From contig PUFA01000072.1 in the NCBI GenBank assembly GCA_003508835.1, forward strand, positions 8,964,501-9,028,500: a stretch of DNA of 64,000 bases, written 5' to 3'. Each line of letters begins with the position of its first letter. Position 1 is the stretch's first letter. The translations under genes were made by a program, and so were the position numbers. The stretch is from Eonycteris spelaea (lineage: Eukaryota > Chordata > Mammalia > Chiroptera > Pteropodidae). Positions 45,901-58,310 of this stretch are shown piece by piece. The notes below the pieces were generated by a model. That model was given only the letters and a program-made list of their open reading frames with translations. It had not been told where the DNA came from and did no database searches.

Positions 45901-46770
45901 AATGAATGGGCTATATGAAATTTAAAAGCTTCTGCTCAGCAAAGAAATAGTCAGCGAGGTAAAGAGACACATTCCGAATGGGAATATATATTTGCAAGCA
46001 ACACCTTCAATAAGAGCCTAATATCCAAAATGTGCAAAAAACTCATACAACTCAATAATGAGGAAAAAAAAAAAAAAGATCTAATCAAAAAATGGGCAGA
46101 GGACCTGAACAGACACTTCTCCCCAGAGGACATACAAATGGCCTATAAACATATGAAAAGACACTTAACATAGCTACCTATTAGGGAAATGCAAATCAAA
46201 ACCACAATGAGATACCATTCACATAGTTAGAATAGCTATAATCAACAGGACAAGTAATAATAAATGTTGGAGAGGATGTGGAGAAATAGGAACCCTCATA
46301 CACTGCTGGTGGGACTGCAAATTGTACAGTTACTATGGAAAACAGTATGGAGGTTACTCAAAAAAAACAAGAATTGACCTACCATATGATCCAGCAATCC
46401 CTCTACTCTACTGAGTATTTATCCCAAAGACTTGAAAACCCATATTAGAAAAGATATTTGCACACTGATGTTCATATCAGCATTATTCACAGTGGCCTGG
46501 ACATGGAAGCAACCGAAGTGTCCTACAATAAATGACTGGCTAAAGAAGCTGTGGTATATATATATATATAATGGAATATTACTCACCATAAGAAGAGATG
46601 AAATACTGCCATTTGTGACAGCATAGATGGACCTCGAGATTATCATGCTAAGCAAAATAAGCCAGACAGAAATGTTGAAAATCACACATGATATCACTTC
46701 TATGTGGGATATAAACCTAAAAGCAACAAACCAACAGGACAGAGACTCATGGATATGGACTATAAACTAG
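42935..46770 (+). pseudogene. L1 ORF2 (endonuclease / reverse transcriptase) remnant
   Basis: Begins near ATG 42935. Endonuclease text includes 'RHISAPKINIDSK' and KAGVAVLISDEIDFK (about 43145-43190) and a NIYAPNQGA box (43267-43290). RT text includes [19 protein letters not shown] (44314-44370) and a catalytic box that reads FVDD (45002-45013), where most L1s have FADD. A 157-codon frame (45005-45478) covers the RT box and thumb ([37 protein letters not shown]). The Cys-rich C-terminus (ERMWRNRNPHTLLVGLQ in the broken frame, about 46265-46330) ends in TAG 46768-46770. Numerous stops. Confidence 0.9.
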
Positions 46771-47030
46771 TGGTTACCAAAGGGTAGGGTTGGGGTGGAG
46801 GAGGGAGGTAGAGGGTGAAGAGGGTCAAACATAAGAGGGTAAGGGGAGGGCGAAGTGGGTAAAGGGATCAAATGTATGGTAGCTGAAGGATACTAGACTT
46901 TGGGTGGTAAACACAATAGATGTCAAATTATATACAGATGTCAAATTATAGTTTACACCTGAAAATATACAATTGTATGAACCAATATTACCCCAATAAA
47001 CTTAATTTTTAAAAAAGAAAAAGATAAAAG
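46771..47030 (+). other. L1 3' UTR with G-rich polypurine tract
   Basis: Contains a G-rich polypurine stretch (46783-46860), a known hallmark of L1 3' UTRs, then AATAAA at 46995 and an A-rich tail. Confidence 0.8.
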
Positions 47031-48779
47031 AACTTAAAGTTCTAATTCATTCGATGTGAAGTTTCTGAGTCCTTAAAGAAAATATTAACCTTAAAGGGAG
47101 GTTCATTAACTGTGATGTACTTGAAGGAAGTGAAACTTCAAGATTTAAAGTAAACAATATTTTTAAATTATTTGATTAATTTAATGATTATTTAAATAAT
47201 TTAATTAACTATGTAGTTTAATTTAAAACCCAGTAACTCTAAATGGTTTTCTGTACACAACTGCCCCCTCAGATATCAAAATACTCACATTGACAGCTCA
47301 CAAACCTAAATGTGAAAGTTCTGGGATGGATTAGGTTGGAGTTCTCCCACTGGAGAGCAATTTAACTAAGATTACATAGATAAAGATTTAAAGAAGCCTG
47401 CCTAAAGCATCACTTTTCCTGTCGGAGGTTTTGACATGCCGCAAATCATATATCTACTCCTTAGCTTGTCATTCATCCTTACTTTACCATTGTCAACTCT
47501 GCATCAAGTCACTCCACATCTATCTCTTCTAAATCAATTCTTTAGTTAGTTTTCTGGTGGCTCCCAAAACTTGGTTCTGAAATTCTCCAGTTTCCCATTG
47601 TCATACCTCATCATGCCTCCATTTTTTGAGCTTGAACTGACTGTTTGCTTTTCATTTTCCTAGGAAATCTATAGTATAGAGATTGACTCACTTTCACATC
47701 TATTTCTTCATTTTGTAACTTGCTCATGGCTCCCTTTTTTGCATCTATTAGATTATTGCCTTATTTCCTCATCTTCCTTTTTGATTCTTGACGTTTTGCT
47801 TTGTTTTGGAATCACTCTCTTAGAAGTACTTTGTGAGATTGTGTGTTGCTGATGTTAAATGAACATGAACTGCATTTTGTGTTGCAGAGCAGAAAGGATT
47901 GCATTTGTGTATTATGGAGTAAGGCAAAGAGAGCTACTGTATGATAGCAGGGCTGAAGTAACAAGAGCTCTTCTAGTTCGGCGGCAAGGAAAACAAATCT
48001 GGACTAAAATAGGCAGAACGGAGCTCAAAGGCATCCTGTTTACCTGAGCATTAGGGCAGCAAACTAATCAATCTCAAACAGACCCTCCAGCTCACATCTT
48101 CCAAGTCATCTGTTTTATCACTATATTGTGTAATTTGGGGCAATTTATAGCATGCCTGTGGTCACTTTGTATTTAAGTTTTTCAGAGTGTGTGCTGAAAA
48201 GTTCTAAGTCAGTCCATTGCTAATTCCTCATGTGTGCATTTGTCTTATCTTTTTTTGTCTTGATTATTTTGCGATAGGGAATTTACTTTTAGATCCCTGT
48301 AATAGGCAGGTTATAGTTTGCATTCTCCCTTGAAATTGATACAAAATATGCAAATGTAGAATGAACGATGAGGTCTTAGGTGCATTTAATTTCTTCTGCT
48401 TCTCAATCTGGGAAAATCAATCCACATTGTTTTAACACACTCAGGATATTCTCACACATGTTATAATACTACCAAAATGAACTGCTTTTTCACAAAGAGA
48501 TTTTGTTTACATACATGTAAACAAATAGTTCAAGAGCCGCACTAAGAAAATTATCACTCCAGGTACTTAGTAGAATTTGTTTTGGGGGAAAACCATATAC
48601 TTTTGGTACAAAATTTAATAATTATAACAGTAAATATTTTTTGGTCTTAAAAATAGTTTGCAGACAGCAAAAGGAATTTGTAAAAAAAATAAACCAGTGG
48701 CAATTGAGAAATGATGAGTATCACCCCAAAATCAGACAGTTAAGAGTTGAGATGCTTTTGCTATACATTCTCTTTTCTT
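47031..48779. other. Unique sequence
   Basis: About 1.7 kb with no repeat I can name. A 62-codon frame (47859-48047) is Arg-rich and without a domain. Confidence 0.4.
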
Positions 48780-48990
48780 CAATAGCAGGGTGATTGTAGA
48801 GGATCCAGCGGTGGACTCCAAAGCTCTCCTGAGATGGCAGAACCACTAATTCAAAGGAACCTGGGGCCTCTGAATGACATGTGGAACAGAGCTCCCTGCT
48901 GACACTCATTAGAGTTGTGTGAACAATAAAAACATCTATGTGTTAAGCCACTAAGATTTGGGGGCCATTACTGCTATTACTTTGCCCTGA
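48780..48990 (+). repeat. Old dispersed repeat, third copy
   Basis: Shares 'aaaggaacctggggcctctgaatgaca', 'ggaacagagct' and 'taagccactaagatttgggg' with the copies at 17560 and 32600. A minus-strand 62-codon frame overlaps it and is not a gene. Confidence 0.65.
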
Positions 48991-49239
48991 TTAAGTCATT
49001 GGGTAAGCATTAACAACTGCTCAGCAAAAACAATTATGAACAAGAATTAACTGGCTGCCAATTCTAGGCAACCTTAGAGAGTTCAGTTTTTTGTTTGTTT
49101 ATTTTTTGTTTTCCTGCTTTCTTTGGTTTTACTTATGACAGAGACTAAAAATCAATGTGTCAATGTTCAAGATTTAATAGAAGAAGCTATCCAGCAATAT
49201 AGATAAAATTAATTTCTTAATTTATTGCATAATTAAAAA

Positions 49240-50030
49240 TGTTCTATTCCTGGCCAATGGCACTTGAAAAGTGCTCAACGTTACTATCATTAGGGGAGTA
49301 CAAATCAAAACCACGATGAGATACCACTTCACACCTATAAGGATGGTTATTATTTTCAAAAAGCAGAAAATAATTGTTAGTGAGGGTATGGAAAAATTGG
49401 AAATCTTGTGCATTGCTGGTGGGAATGTAAAATGGTACAGCTACTGAATAGCAGTGTATGGATTCTTCAAAAAATTAAACATAGAATTACCATGTGATCT
49501 ATCAATTTCACCTCTGGGTATACAGTCAAATAAAGTGAAAGCAGAGACTTGAACTGATATTTGTACACCTATGTTTATAGTGTTATTCACAATAGCTAAA
49601 GGGTGGAAAAAAACCCAAGTGTCCATCAGTGGATGAATGGATATGCAGAACGTGGTTTATATATACAATGGAATATTATTCAACCTTTAGAAGGAAGGAA
49701 ATTCTAACACATGCTGCAACATGGGATGAACCTTGAAGATATTATGTGAAGTGAAGTAAGCCAGACACAAAATGACAAATGTATGATTCTACTTATCCTG
49801 AGGTACTGGCATAGTAAAATTTATAGAGAGGAAGCAAAATAGTGGTTTCCAGGGGCTTGGTATGGGGAGAAGAAAAGAGAAGTTATTGTTTAATGGGTAT
49901 AAAATTTCAGTTTCTGAACATGGATAGTGGTGATGATGGTTACATACTAATGTGAACTACTTGTACACTTAAAAATGGTTAAGATGGTAAATTTTATGTT
50001 ATGAATATTTTACCACATATAAAATTCTTA
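49240..50030 (+). repeat. L1 ORF2 3' end and 3' UTR
   Basis: Sense L1 end: 'caaatcaaaaccacgatgagataccactt', 'gcattgctggtgggaatgta', 'gtgtccatcagtggatgaat', 'acaatggaatattattcaac', then a 3' UTR ending 'aaaaatggttaagatggtaa'. 5'-truncated and old. Confidence 0.85.
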
Positions 50031-50399
50031 ATATGCTCAAACCAAGACGTTTTCTATTGAGTACTTTCGATATGTGAGTGTGGGAAAGGAACATAAGATC
50101 AACTTAATTTTTCTCTTTGACAGAATGAATCTTGGAGAAAATCTAGGCATTTACATTGATATAACTTTTAGTTTAACATCAGTTGCCAGAGTTGAGTTGA
50201 TTGGACTTTTCTGTTTATGATACAATAACATCTTTCATCCGTACCAGTTCTCTCATTTTATCTTATTATTTTCCCCCTTTATCCCTGAAACCTCATCTTT
50301 GTGTTTGGTGTATGTACTCTGAAAAGCCTCATTTGAAAAAAAAATATATATAATGTCAAATATTAATATGTGTACATGTTTTAAGTTTTACAATTGATA

Positions 50400-51300
50400 C
50401 TATACTATAGACCTTACTCTGTTTACTTTTCTTACTTAACACTATTTTTGAAAGCTCTATTTATGTTGCTTTATGTACTTATACTTTATTTATTCTGATT
50501 GCTGTATAATACTCCTGAATGAGCTTCTACCACATTTTATGTATCCATTCTCTTCGTGATGGGCAACTAGGTCGATTCCCACATCCATATCAAAAATAAA
50601 TGCTGTGATAATCTTTTTTTTTTTTTTTTTTTTTTTTGGTTATGGTTGGTTACTCTCAGATCTGTGGATACATTTTTTTTTCTGGTTTATACTCAAGAGT
50701 GAGTATGCATATGCTGAATTTTACTAAGTTCATTTTTTCTCCTCCAGAGTTGTTAACAGTGGTCTATGCCTCCACTAGCAGTGCATGAGAAAAACTGTTT
50801 TCCCACATCCTTGCCAATATTGACTACTATCAATTTAAAAATTTTGCCAACCTATGAATAGTATAAAGGAATATTTTATTCTTTAAATTTGCATTCCTTT
50901 GATTATTGATGAGGTTGAACATCTTATTCATTAACCATTCTGATTTTTCCTCTTTATTGTTCATTCCTATCATTTGCCCATTTTCTATTAGGGCCCCAAT
51001 CTTTTTGTTAATTGGCAAGAGTTCCTGAAGTACTAATCTTTTATGATTTTTTAACATTGTAAATATTTTCACCCAATATTTTACTTCATTGTTTTTTATT
51101 TGTGCTGTTTGTTGAACAGAAATTGTTAAATTTGATGTTAAAACCATAATTTTTGTCTTATTCATAATACTTTTTTACCTAGGAATCTATTCATACTCTC
51201 AGGTCACAGAGGTAGTCACTGATGCATTTTCTATTTATATTTTTAAGCCATCTGGACTGTTTCTTTGCATATGAGATGAGGTAGGGATAAACTTTATTAT
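50400..51300 (-). repeat. L1-related fragment (antisense)
   Basis: 'tgctgtataatactcctgaa', 'gcctccactagcagtgcatgag', 'gcattcctttgattattgatgaggttgaacatctt' and 'ttgcccattttctattaggg' are antisense L1-type text. Interrupted by a pure T25 run (50614-50638). A 111-codon minus-strand frame (51165-50830) is a LINE remnant at best. Confidence 0.7.
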
Positions 51301-51409
51301 TCTCCACATGTAAAAAAGGCCAGAATTTCTCAAAATATTTTCTGTAGAAGACTAATTATGTAAGATCTTAATTGGGTACCAGAAAAAAAGAGTTCCATGG
51401 TTAAATAAG

Positions 51410-51489
51410 TTGAGATAAATCTGGTTAAACAATACTTTGAGACAAATTTGTGTTAAACAATAGTTTGAGATAAATCTGGTTAAAAATAG
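51410..51489 (+). repeat. Three-copy tandem repeat, 26-28 bp unit
   Basis: Units at 51410-51435, 51436-51463 and 51464-51489 share the pattern 'ttgaga(t/c)aaat(c/t)tg...ttaaacaat'. The first and third are nearly identical. Confidence 0.85.
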
Positions 51490-51563
51490 ATTTCTATCCT
51501 ACATATCTTTTAGAGTCTTTAATGTGCTAACACACATTTTGATTATTCAGGAAAGGTCCAAAG

Positions 51564-51806
51564 CAGGGGTGGGCGAACTACTAGTCTATGGGTCAAATGT
51601 GGCCCAGTCTGTTTTTGTATAACCTTCAGCTAGAAACGTTTACTACATTTGTAAATGGGTGTTTAAAAAGGAGGAGGAGGGGAAGAGGAGGAGAAGGTGG
51701 TGTTGCTAGCGGAAGAGAAGGAGAAGACATAACAGACACCTATGAAGCCCACAAAGCCTAAAATATTTATTATCTGGCCATTTACAGTAAAAGCTACCAA
51801 TCCTCG
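51564..51806 (+). mobile_element. hAT-Charlie MITE (MER1/MER3-like)
   Basis: Starts 'caggggtgggcgaactac', contains 'tggcccagtctgtttttgta' and 'caaagcctaaaatatttattatctggcc', and ends in a decayed inverted repeat. The middle third has been replaced by a purine-rich (GGA)n-like tract (51668-51726). Confidence 0.75.
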
Positions 51807-52689
51807 TCTACATTTTGCAAGGTGTTCAAAGTACATTGATCTCAGAACCCTTTGGGAGAGGACACTCTTATGGCATTAGCATTCTGCTGCACAAACACCA
51901 GGAGGCACTGACTGGAGCTAGATCAACACTATGAACAAAAGAAAAATCTGATGATTTTCCAATTAATTGAATTTTGTAGATCCATAAATTATTAAAGATA
52001 TAATTAATGGCTTTGGTCATTCGGTCTAACCTAATATCCAATATTGGTTCATGCAATAAAATATCTGATTTTTCCCTTCATTTTCATAACTTCTGGGGGG
52101 AAACACCTCTGGAAACACAGTTCCATGCAGTGCATTTCTTTCCCTGTGGCCATTCTGCCATCTACACTGATACTTCAGTATATTGTTCTCCTGCCTCAAC
52201 CCACTCATTCTGATCTAAGTTTTATTTTTATTTTTTCCACCTCTTCAATGTTGCTGAAAAATATTCTGTTGATAAACCTGATATTTCACAGCCCGTTTCT
52301 CCAATTTTTTCTAAAACTATTTCTTAAAGGATCTATCTAAATTTGTTTCTTCTCTATATTTTCAAATACACTTTCAAAGAAACAAATTTAAAAAGTATGT
52401 ATGATGTGAATTTCTAATAGCTGCAAAAGATTATGGGGTAGGGTAATATATCAAGAATAAAAACAATTGACCAATGTATAATGTGCAAAATGTTTTTTTA
52501 AATATTTATATGTTGATTAAATTATATTAAAGTATTATATTCCTTTTAAAGATGAACTTTGGGAAGAGATATGGAAAATTTATAAAGTATCCCCAAGTTC
52601 AGCTAAAATAACTAGGTGGTTATAAGGTGTGTGGGGTACAGGCTAAACATATTTAAAGAATAGAGTAATGGAAGGGGAAAAACAGAAAC
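51807..52689. other. Unique sequence
   Basis: Overlapping open frames on both strands (52007-52340) with no domain; nothing recognised. Confidence 0.4.
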
Positions 52690-53275
52690 TTTACATTGGA
52701 GAAACGTGGCAAACACCTTAACCAGATGACCAAGGTTACCACTTTCAGTGATGCCCTGTGGCTATCAGGTACCCCAGTATGAGTGACTGATGGGAAGGGT
52801 ACTTCACCTCTGTGGTATTATTTCCGAAAACCTATAACCACAGTTTTTATCATAAGAGAAGCAATAGACAAACCCAATTTGGGGGACACTACAAAAATAT
52901 CTGACTAGTACTCATCAAAACTGTCAAAGTTAAGATAATGATAAAACAAGGAAAAAAAAGAGTCACTGAAAAAAAAAAAGATAATTCTAATGAAACATGA
53001 CAAATAAAAGCAAATGGTACTCCAGATTGGATCCTGGAATAAGAAAAGAACTGTAAGGAAAACCTGGTGAAATCCAAATAAGGCCTAGAGTTCGGTTAAT
53101 AGTGATGTGTCTACATTGGTTTCCTAATTTTGCTATAATATTCTATCATCGTGTATGATAGTAACAATTAAGGGAAACTGAAACTGGGTGGAGTGTGCAG
53201 GGACTCTCAGTGCTATTTATGCAATTTTATTGTAGATCTAAAATTTTCTAAAGTAAAAGTTTATTTGAAAGTGTG
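52690..53275 (+). repeat. LINE (L1-type) 3' end
   Basis: 'gatgaccaaggttaccactttcagtgatg', 'gggtacttcacctctgtggta', 'ctccagattggatcctgga' and 'gatctaaaattttctaaagtaaaa' form a well-known mammalian LINE 3' series in sense orientation. Confidence 0.65.
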
Positions 53276-55789
53276 GAGGAGCGGGCAGATTACGTGTGAA
53301 ACAATGGTGAATGGTGATGGTGTTATATAATGTTAAGTCGTGGCATGTAGACTGAGTTCTTCAGGAGCCCAAAGCGGAGCAAGACTAGTGAGTTCTGAGG
53401 TGGGAAGTGCCATGAGATATTGACTGGGTAAATGAGCTCATAACTGATGAGGATCAACATGGGTGAAGCGAGGACTAAGGATGTTTTGCTCATGGACTGA
53501 TATGAATGACCTCATCAGAGCAGGTGGCGGGAGATGGGTTTGGACAGACACAGTGAAGCCAAGTAGTGGTGAGTCTCGTGGTTCAAGGAAGGTAGTTCAG
53601 AACTGATTTGTCTGTGTGAAACTGCTGAGGAATTGTTGAAAAGGAAAAGTCTTTATGGGCTGGAGGAGTTCGTAATTCTCTGCAGACACCTCAACTATAT
53701 TAATAAGTGTGAGATACAAATCATAAATAAAAAATAAAATAAATTCTTATAAATAGATGAAATGCACTTATATGTTAGGAGAGCAAGCATCCCTTTTGCA
53801 TTTACACTATAATCTTGAACCAGTCGGTTTTGACTGTGTGCGGTAAGGGAGACTTAAGTTAGACAGGGTGCAATGCTTTTCAATTGAGGCATTAAGCCCT
53901 AGGAATATGCTACAAAGGCCAGTATAAAATCTCTTACAGTGAAGAGGATATAAACCAGATTGGAGGATTAGTGTGCATTCTCTGTAGGATAACTGTTTAT
54001 TCCATGTTCCTACCAGATCTATGGCTCTATGATTTGAAAAAATATTTCTTAAGCATAAGGTCATGGCTGCTTGTGAAAAAAATCAATGACTGTACAGGGC
54101 TTTCCCGTTTAGCTTTTTATTTTGACATTCTTAGGTCAAGCTGGTGAATGTAACACTCAGAAAAATGATAGACTCCCTACTCAGAGACATGGGAAGTACA
54201 AGGAGAAGTATGGTGCATATTCACTTCACGGCTGCATCTTTTGACTTGGGCCTGGCCTGCAATGCTCCTGTTAACTTGTTAGGGCCTCGCTATTTGTTGA
54301 TGTGATCAGAGTCCAATTGTTCTGATTCTGAATATATTCTTTGGTGTGGTCACTGATGTTGTGGTGCAGCCTATTATAAAGAGCAACAGCAGGCTTTTAT
54401 AGAGGTAGGGAAATCTCCATTTACAACACAGTCTTATGAGCTTCATTTTCATAGGGAGGATGTTATTTCTAAATTACAACCTATGAGATTTTTTGTATTC
54501 ATCATATATAGGCAGGAATTGTTCCCCTGTTATTATCCTGAAAAAATGGATAAACTCTCATCATCTCAATTCATAATATTTCTGTTTTAAACACCTTACT
54601 ATTGAGGATATGAGGGAGAAAGCCCATGCAGGACTGAAGCATTCTGGGTAGGAGCAGGTGTGTTTTTTTTACAAATACTTGTGTCAAACTCATGGGGGCC
54701 TTGTGGCTATAAATGGCACAAGCTGATTATTTTGGTTTTCACTGAGATCTCCCTCAGATCTGCCAAAAGAGCAACCCCTGCCATTGTGGAAGGCAGGTAA
54801 CACTGCTTTGTTGCATCTAGTCAGAGTGCTCTTCCAGCAGCTCCCTGGGAAGTGAGGTCTATCTTTAAATGACATTCTGGTCGGGGCAGGGGGGGCGGTG
54901 TGGGGTGTCTAGGAGGTAGAAATGGTAGGTCAGCAAGTTGTGCTGCTTTCATCTATTTGGAAAAGGGGTTCAGGCTCCATTTCCCATGGGTCTTACTAAG
55001 CAAACAAAGTGGAAGATAAAATCAACTACCTCCCATCCCCACATCTATGATTCATAAAACCATTTTGTTAGAGTGGACTGAGAGCATCATATGCCCATCG
55101 ATCACTTAAATGGAGGATAGGCATTTCACTGTTTATTCTTAACTCTGAATTTTTTTCTACCCTACTGCCCCACCTGCTTCCAGATAATGTTTTTGCCCTT
55201 ATCTTACCACTGACATTCTCTACACAGTGTCTGAGCTAATGCTCAATAAACTAAGTAAGATTGAAACTCAAAAAAGAGATGTTTTAAAGATATAATTACA
55301 GAATTCAGTATCTTGGAGTAAATGGAACAAGATAGCAATACCAGAGGTTGCCCACTGAATTCAGTGACTGCTTAATTTGGCAAGATGGCCTAGCCAAGAG
55401 AGTCTGAGTAGAGTGGTGGGGAGGTAGTTTCAATTGGATTGGTTTGAGCAAGGCAAGTGTAGAAAGGAAATGGACACACTGTCTATAGGTAAGTCTTGTA
55501 AGAAGTATTGCTATGAAAGGAATGAAGTCAAGGGAAAGTTTTAAGATAGAAGCTACTAAAGCTGGTATTGATGCCATTTGTTATTGAGGAAGGAGAGAGA
55601 ATGGATAAAACCCATTCATCTGTTCTCCTTGCTTCTAAAAGCAGAGTCCTCTGAGACGATTCAGGTTTCCCTCACGATCACTTCCTTTTCTATTAGTTTA
55701 TAACTGCTTCTGAGTAGAATCATGTCTAACTCATTCTTGCATTTCAAAACATGCTTTGATGTCAGGTTCACAGGGGCAGGGCTCAGGAT
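53276..55789. other. Mostly unique sequence
   Basis: About 2.5 kb, no gene recognised. Open frames of 61-90 codons on the minus strand (54064-53807, 54875-54690, 55577-55305) have no domains. A G-rich tract lies at 54883-54905. 'aatgctcaataaactaag' at about 55240 may be a short L2 tail. Confidence 0.4.
54883..54905 (+). other. G-rich tract (possible G-quadruplex)
   Basis: G runs of 4, 7, 2 and 4 within 23 bp. Confidence 0.65.
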
Positions 55790-55885
55790 TGCCTTTAATT
55801 TGTTGCACTCACAGTGGCTAGCACAGTACTTAGAACATAGGTGCTCAAGAAACATTTGTAAAACTGAATGATTGTTATAGGGTGA
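55790..55885 (+). repeat. L2 3' tail
   Basis: 'ggctagcacagtacttagaacataggtgctcaagaaa' matches the L2 3' terminal block. Confidence 0.7.
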
Positions 55886-56164
55886 GTGCATGAGCATATA
55901 AATGAAGGACACTCAATTATCTACTTTTTATAGCTTCTGTTTGGAAAATTTCGAGTCTGAGCTGTCTTCCCTCCTCGTCCTTCCCAATTTTAATAAAAAC
56001 TTGCCCTAAAACACAGAAGGATACTTGAGAAATGTCAATTTGTTCAATATTTATCAATGAACAGATTTGTTGCAAAAGAATCTATCTACTTAAGTTCTCA
56101 ATTAGTTTTGGGGCTTTTCCTACATTTTGGAATAACTTTTAGTTTATAGTTTTCTTTAAGTTAT

Positions 56165-56335
56165 AAAGTGCTTTCAAACCTGTCACCTCATCATTTTATC
56201 AGTCCTAAACAGAAGTTCGGATAGAAATTATTATTCCCATTTTAGAGGTGTGGAAATGGAGGCCCAGAGGAGTTCGATGTTTACTCAAGGTCACATAGTT
56301 CATTGGTACAGAGCACAACCCTGACATCAAATATC
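56165..56335 (+). repeat. MIR-family SINE
   Basis: 'ataaagtgctttcaaacctgtcacctcat', 'attattattcccattttagaggtg', 'ggcccagaggagttcgatgt' and 'caaggtcacatagttcattgg' in sense order. Confidence 0.8.
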
Positions 56336-57169
56336 TTTGCTGTCAATTCAATGAATTAGTAAAGTTCTCAATTTAGTAAGAGCTCTTTACCCACATCCTG
56401 TGACTCAGAGCATCCACTTCTGTTTTTATTCCATTGTTTCATTTCTGTGCGCAGCAATAACAAATCTGTATTATCTCAGGCAGGACACTGTTCATTAAGC
56501 TTCTGCAAGTTTTAACCTTTTCTAAGACTGGAGGGCAGAATGGAATAGGCCATAATGAGGCTTGGTGGGAATTGCTGGTTGGACAGGATAAAGAGCATCC
56601 AGCCTGGAGGCTGAATTCTCGATTGGCATTTAAGGTTTGTGATATGCAGCCTTCTGCTGCAGGCAGGCAGGGAATGAAACATTACTGTTTTACCAAGTCA
56701 AAGCAGATGTTCTACTCTTGGAGTGAGATGGAGGCCCCTCTCTTCTGAAAAGACTGTTTGAAACAGATCCGCTTTAAAATGTGTTGATCCAGGAAACGTT
56801 GGCTCTTAGTCATACAGAACGTGTGACTATGTTATGAGACAACCTTGACAAGCAGAGGTCATGTTCCAAATCAACAGTGCACAAGAGCCTATTTTATTTC
56901 CTGGTAAATTAAGTAAACATAAGGATAAACAAAGGACTTAGTGTATATCACAGATGCTAAGTTTCAATTCGCTCATATACATGTCCCCGGATGTGCTTTC
57001 GGTCAAGTGCTTGGTTGATTGGCAGGGCTGCCATACACCATAGAAAAATTCAATTCCACAAGCCATACAGAATTTATAGACCAGCAGATAAATTAAAAGA
57101 CTCAAAATGTGAACAACTGAGTTCTATTGCTATTATATCAACTCCTAAAGGGATATTGTAGTTTCATTT
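56336..57169. other. Unique sequence
   Basis: No gene or repeat recognised. Slightly GC-richer at 56520-56700. Confidence 0.4.
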
Positions 57170-57330
57170 CTTTTATTAAATTTTAGCTTTATTGAGGTAT
57201 AATTCACAGGTAAAATTGGAAGATATATAGAGTATATGTAGTAGTTTTATATATTATATTATATATACAAAGATATGTATGCAGTGTATTGTTTCTTAAT
57301 CACATATAGAGTAAGCTTGAATACCTGACA
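57170..57330 (-). repeat. L1 3' UTR fragment (antisense)
   Basis: 'tttagctttattgaggtataattcaca' is the common antisense L1 3' UTR opening, followed by AT-rich decay. Confidence 0.7.
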
Positions 57331-57499
57331 TTGCTAAGAGTTGACTATTTCAGTAAAATAATGATATTGTCTTATAGTGAATTAGAAAAAAAGATACTAC
57401 ATTTCTATCTATGTTTTGTTTTCCAATATCATTAGGGAGTTTAATAAAAGAGTTGATTATTACTGAGTTTTGAGTGACTTATTTCTTCCCTTTCTCCCC

Positions 57500-57830
57500 T
57501 CGCTGACCACGTACTCTGTGTTAGATTCTGCTCTAGGTATTGGGATATAGTAGTGAACACACACAGTCTTCGGCCTCATGGATCTTATATTTAAGATGGG
57601 GGGAGTATGGTAGATGGTGTGATTTGAAAGAGCAAACCACCAATTATGGAGATAATTAATTATAATGTTTATAAGGCCGTATAGAAAAAGAGTGCTTGAA
57701 CATGAAAGACAGGAAAAATGGTATATTTAAGATATATTTATAAGTTGAATCATCAGGCCAAGTGATTTATTAGACATAGGAAAGGTGGAGTGAGGGTGAG
57801 CTAGGAGTCAAGGACATGGCTGGATGATTA
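57500..57830 (+). repeat. Ancient dispersed repeat
   Basis: 'tctgctctaggtattgggatatagtagtgaacacac' and 'ctcatggatcttatatttaag' belong to an old mammalian repeat, probably L2- or MIR-related. Related to 15795-15970. Confidence 0.5.
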
Positions 57831-58139
57831 GCTGGATGGATGGTAACCTATATCGAGCAAGAAGACCGGGAGGACAGTAAGTCAAATCCAAGGGAAAATT
57901 CTAAGTGAGAGATCATAAATTTCTCTCTCTCTTTCTCTCTCTTCTCTCTGCTGTCTTCTTCCTCATATCCCTCTCAAAGAAAAAAAAAAATTCTGAAGTC
58001 CTTTGGTTTTCCAAAAGAAATTATCTTTTTAATGAGCCATGCAGACAGGCCAGAAAAGCCTGTTGTGCGGGCTTCTCCACACCTGACTATAATGAGCATT
58101 CTAATTTTGCCCTCTAGAGAAGCATGATGGCGATCCCTG
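57831..58139. other. Unassigned, with (TC)n tract
   Basis: A CT-rich run at 57919-57950; a 70-codon frame (57905-58117) derives largely from it. Confidence 0.5.
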
Positions 58140-58310
58140 CCACTCGTATGCTTTCCCTTCCCTTATTATGTTTGTTTTGTGAGCTTCTTACAGGTGAAGG
58201 TAGCATTCGTTTTTTGCCTCCCTCAGTCTAATGTAGTGCATGGCACTTAGTAACACAAGCAAAATCTAATTATAAGACAGTTCTATGAATGCTGGCTTAA
58301 TAAACCTATG
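58140..58310 (+). repeat. L2 fragment
   Basis: 'tgagcttcttacaggtgaagg' and 'gtagtgcatggcacttagta' resemble the L2 3' end. Confidence 0.5.

Larger units (their letters stand above)
40826..47030 (+). mobile_element. Near-complete L1 LINE, inactivated
   Basis: About 6.2 kb in sense orientation with all parts in order: 5' UTR (40826-41597), ORF1, ORF2, and a 3' UTR with AATAAA at 46995-47000 and an A-rich end. Much less decayed than the other L1 pieces here, but both ORFs have several stops and frameshifts. No convincing target duplication was found. The 3' terminal text ('ttgtatgaaccaatattacc') suggests a laurasiatherian-type L1. Confidence 0.9.

Noticed and set aside
40826..47060. Target-site duplication around the L1
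   Set aside because: A shared 'ataaactta' at both ends falls inside the L1 tail itself, so it is not a credible duplication.
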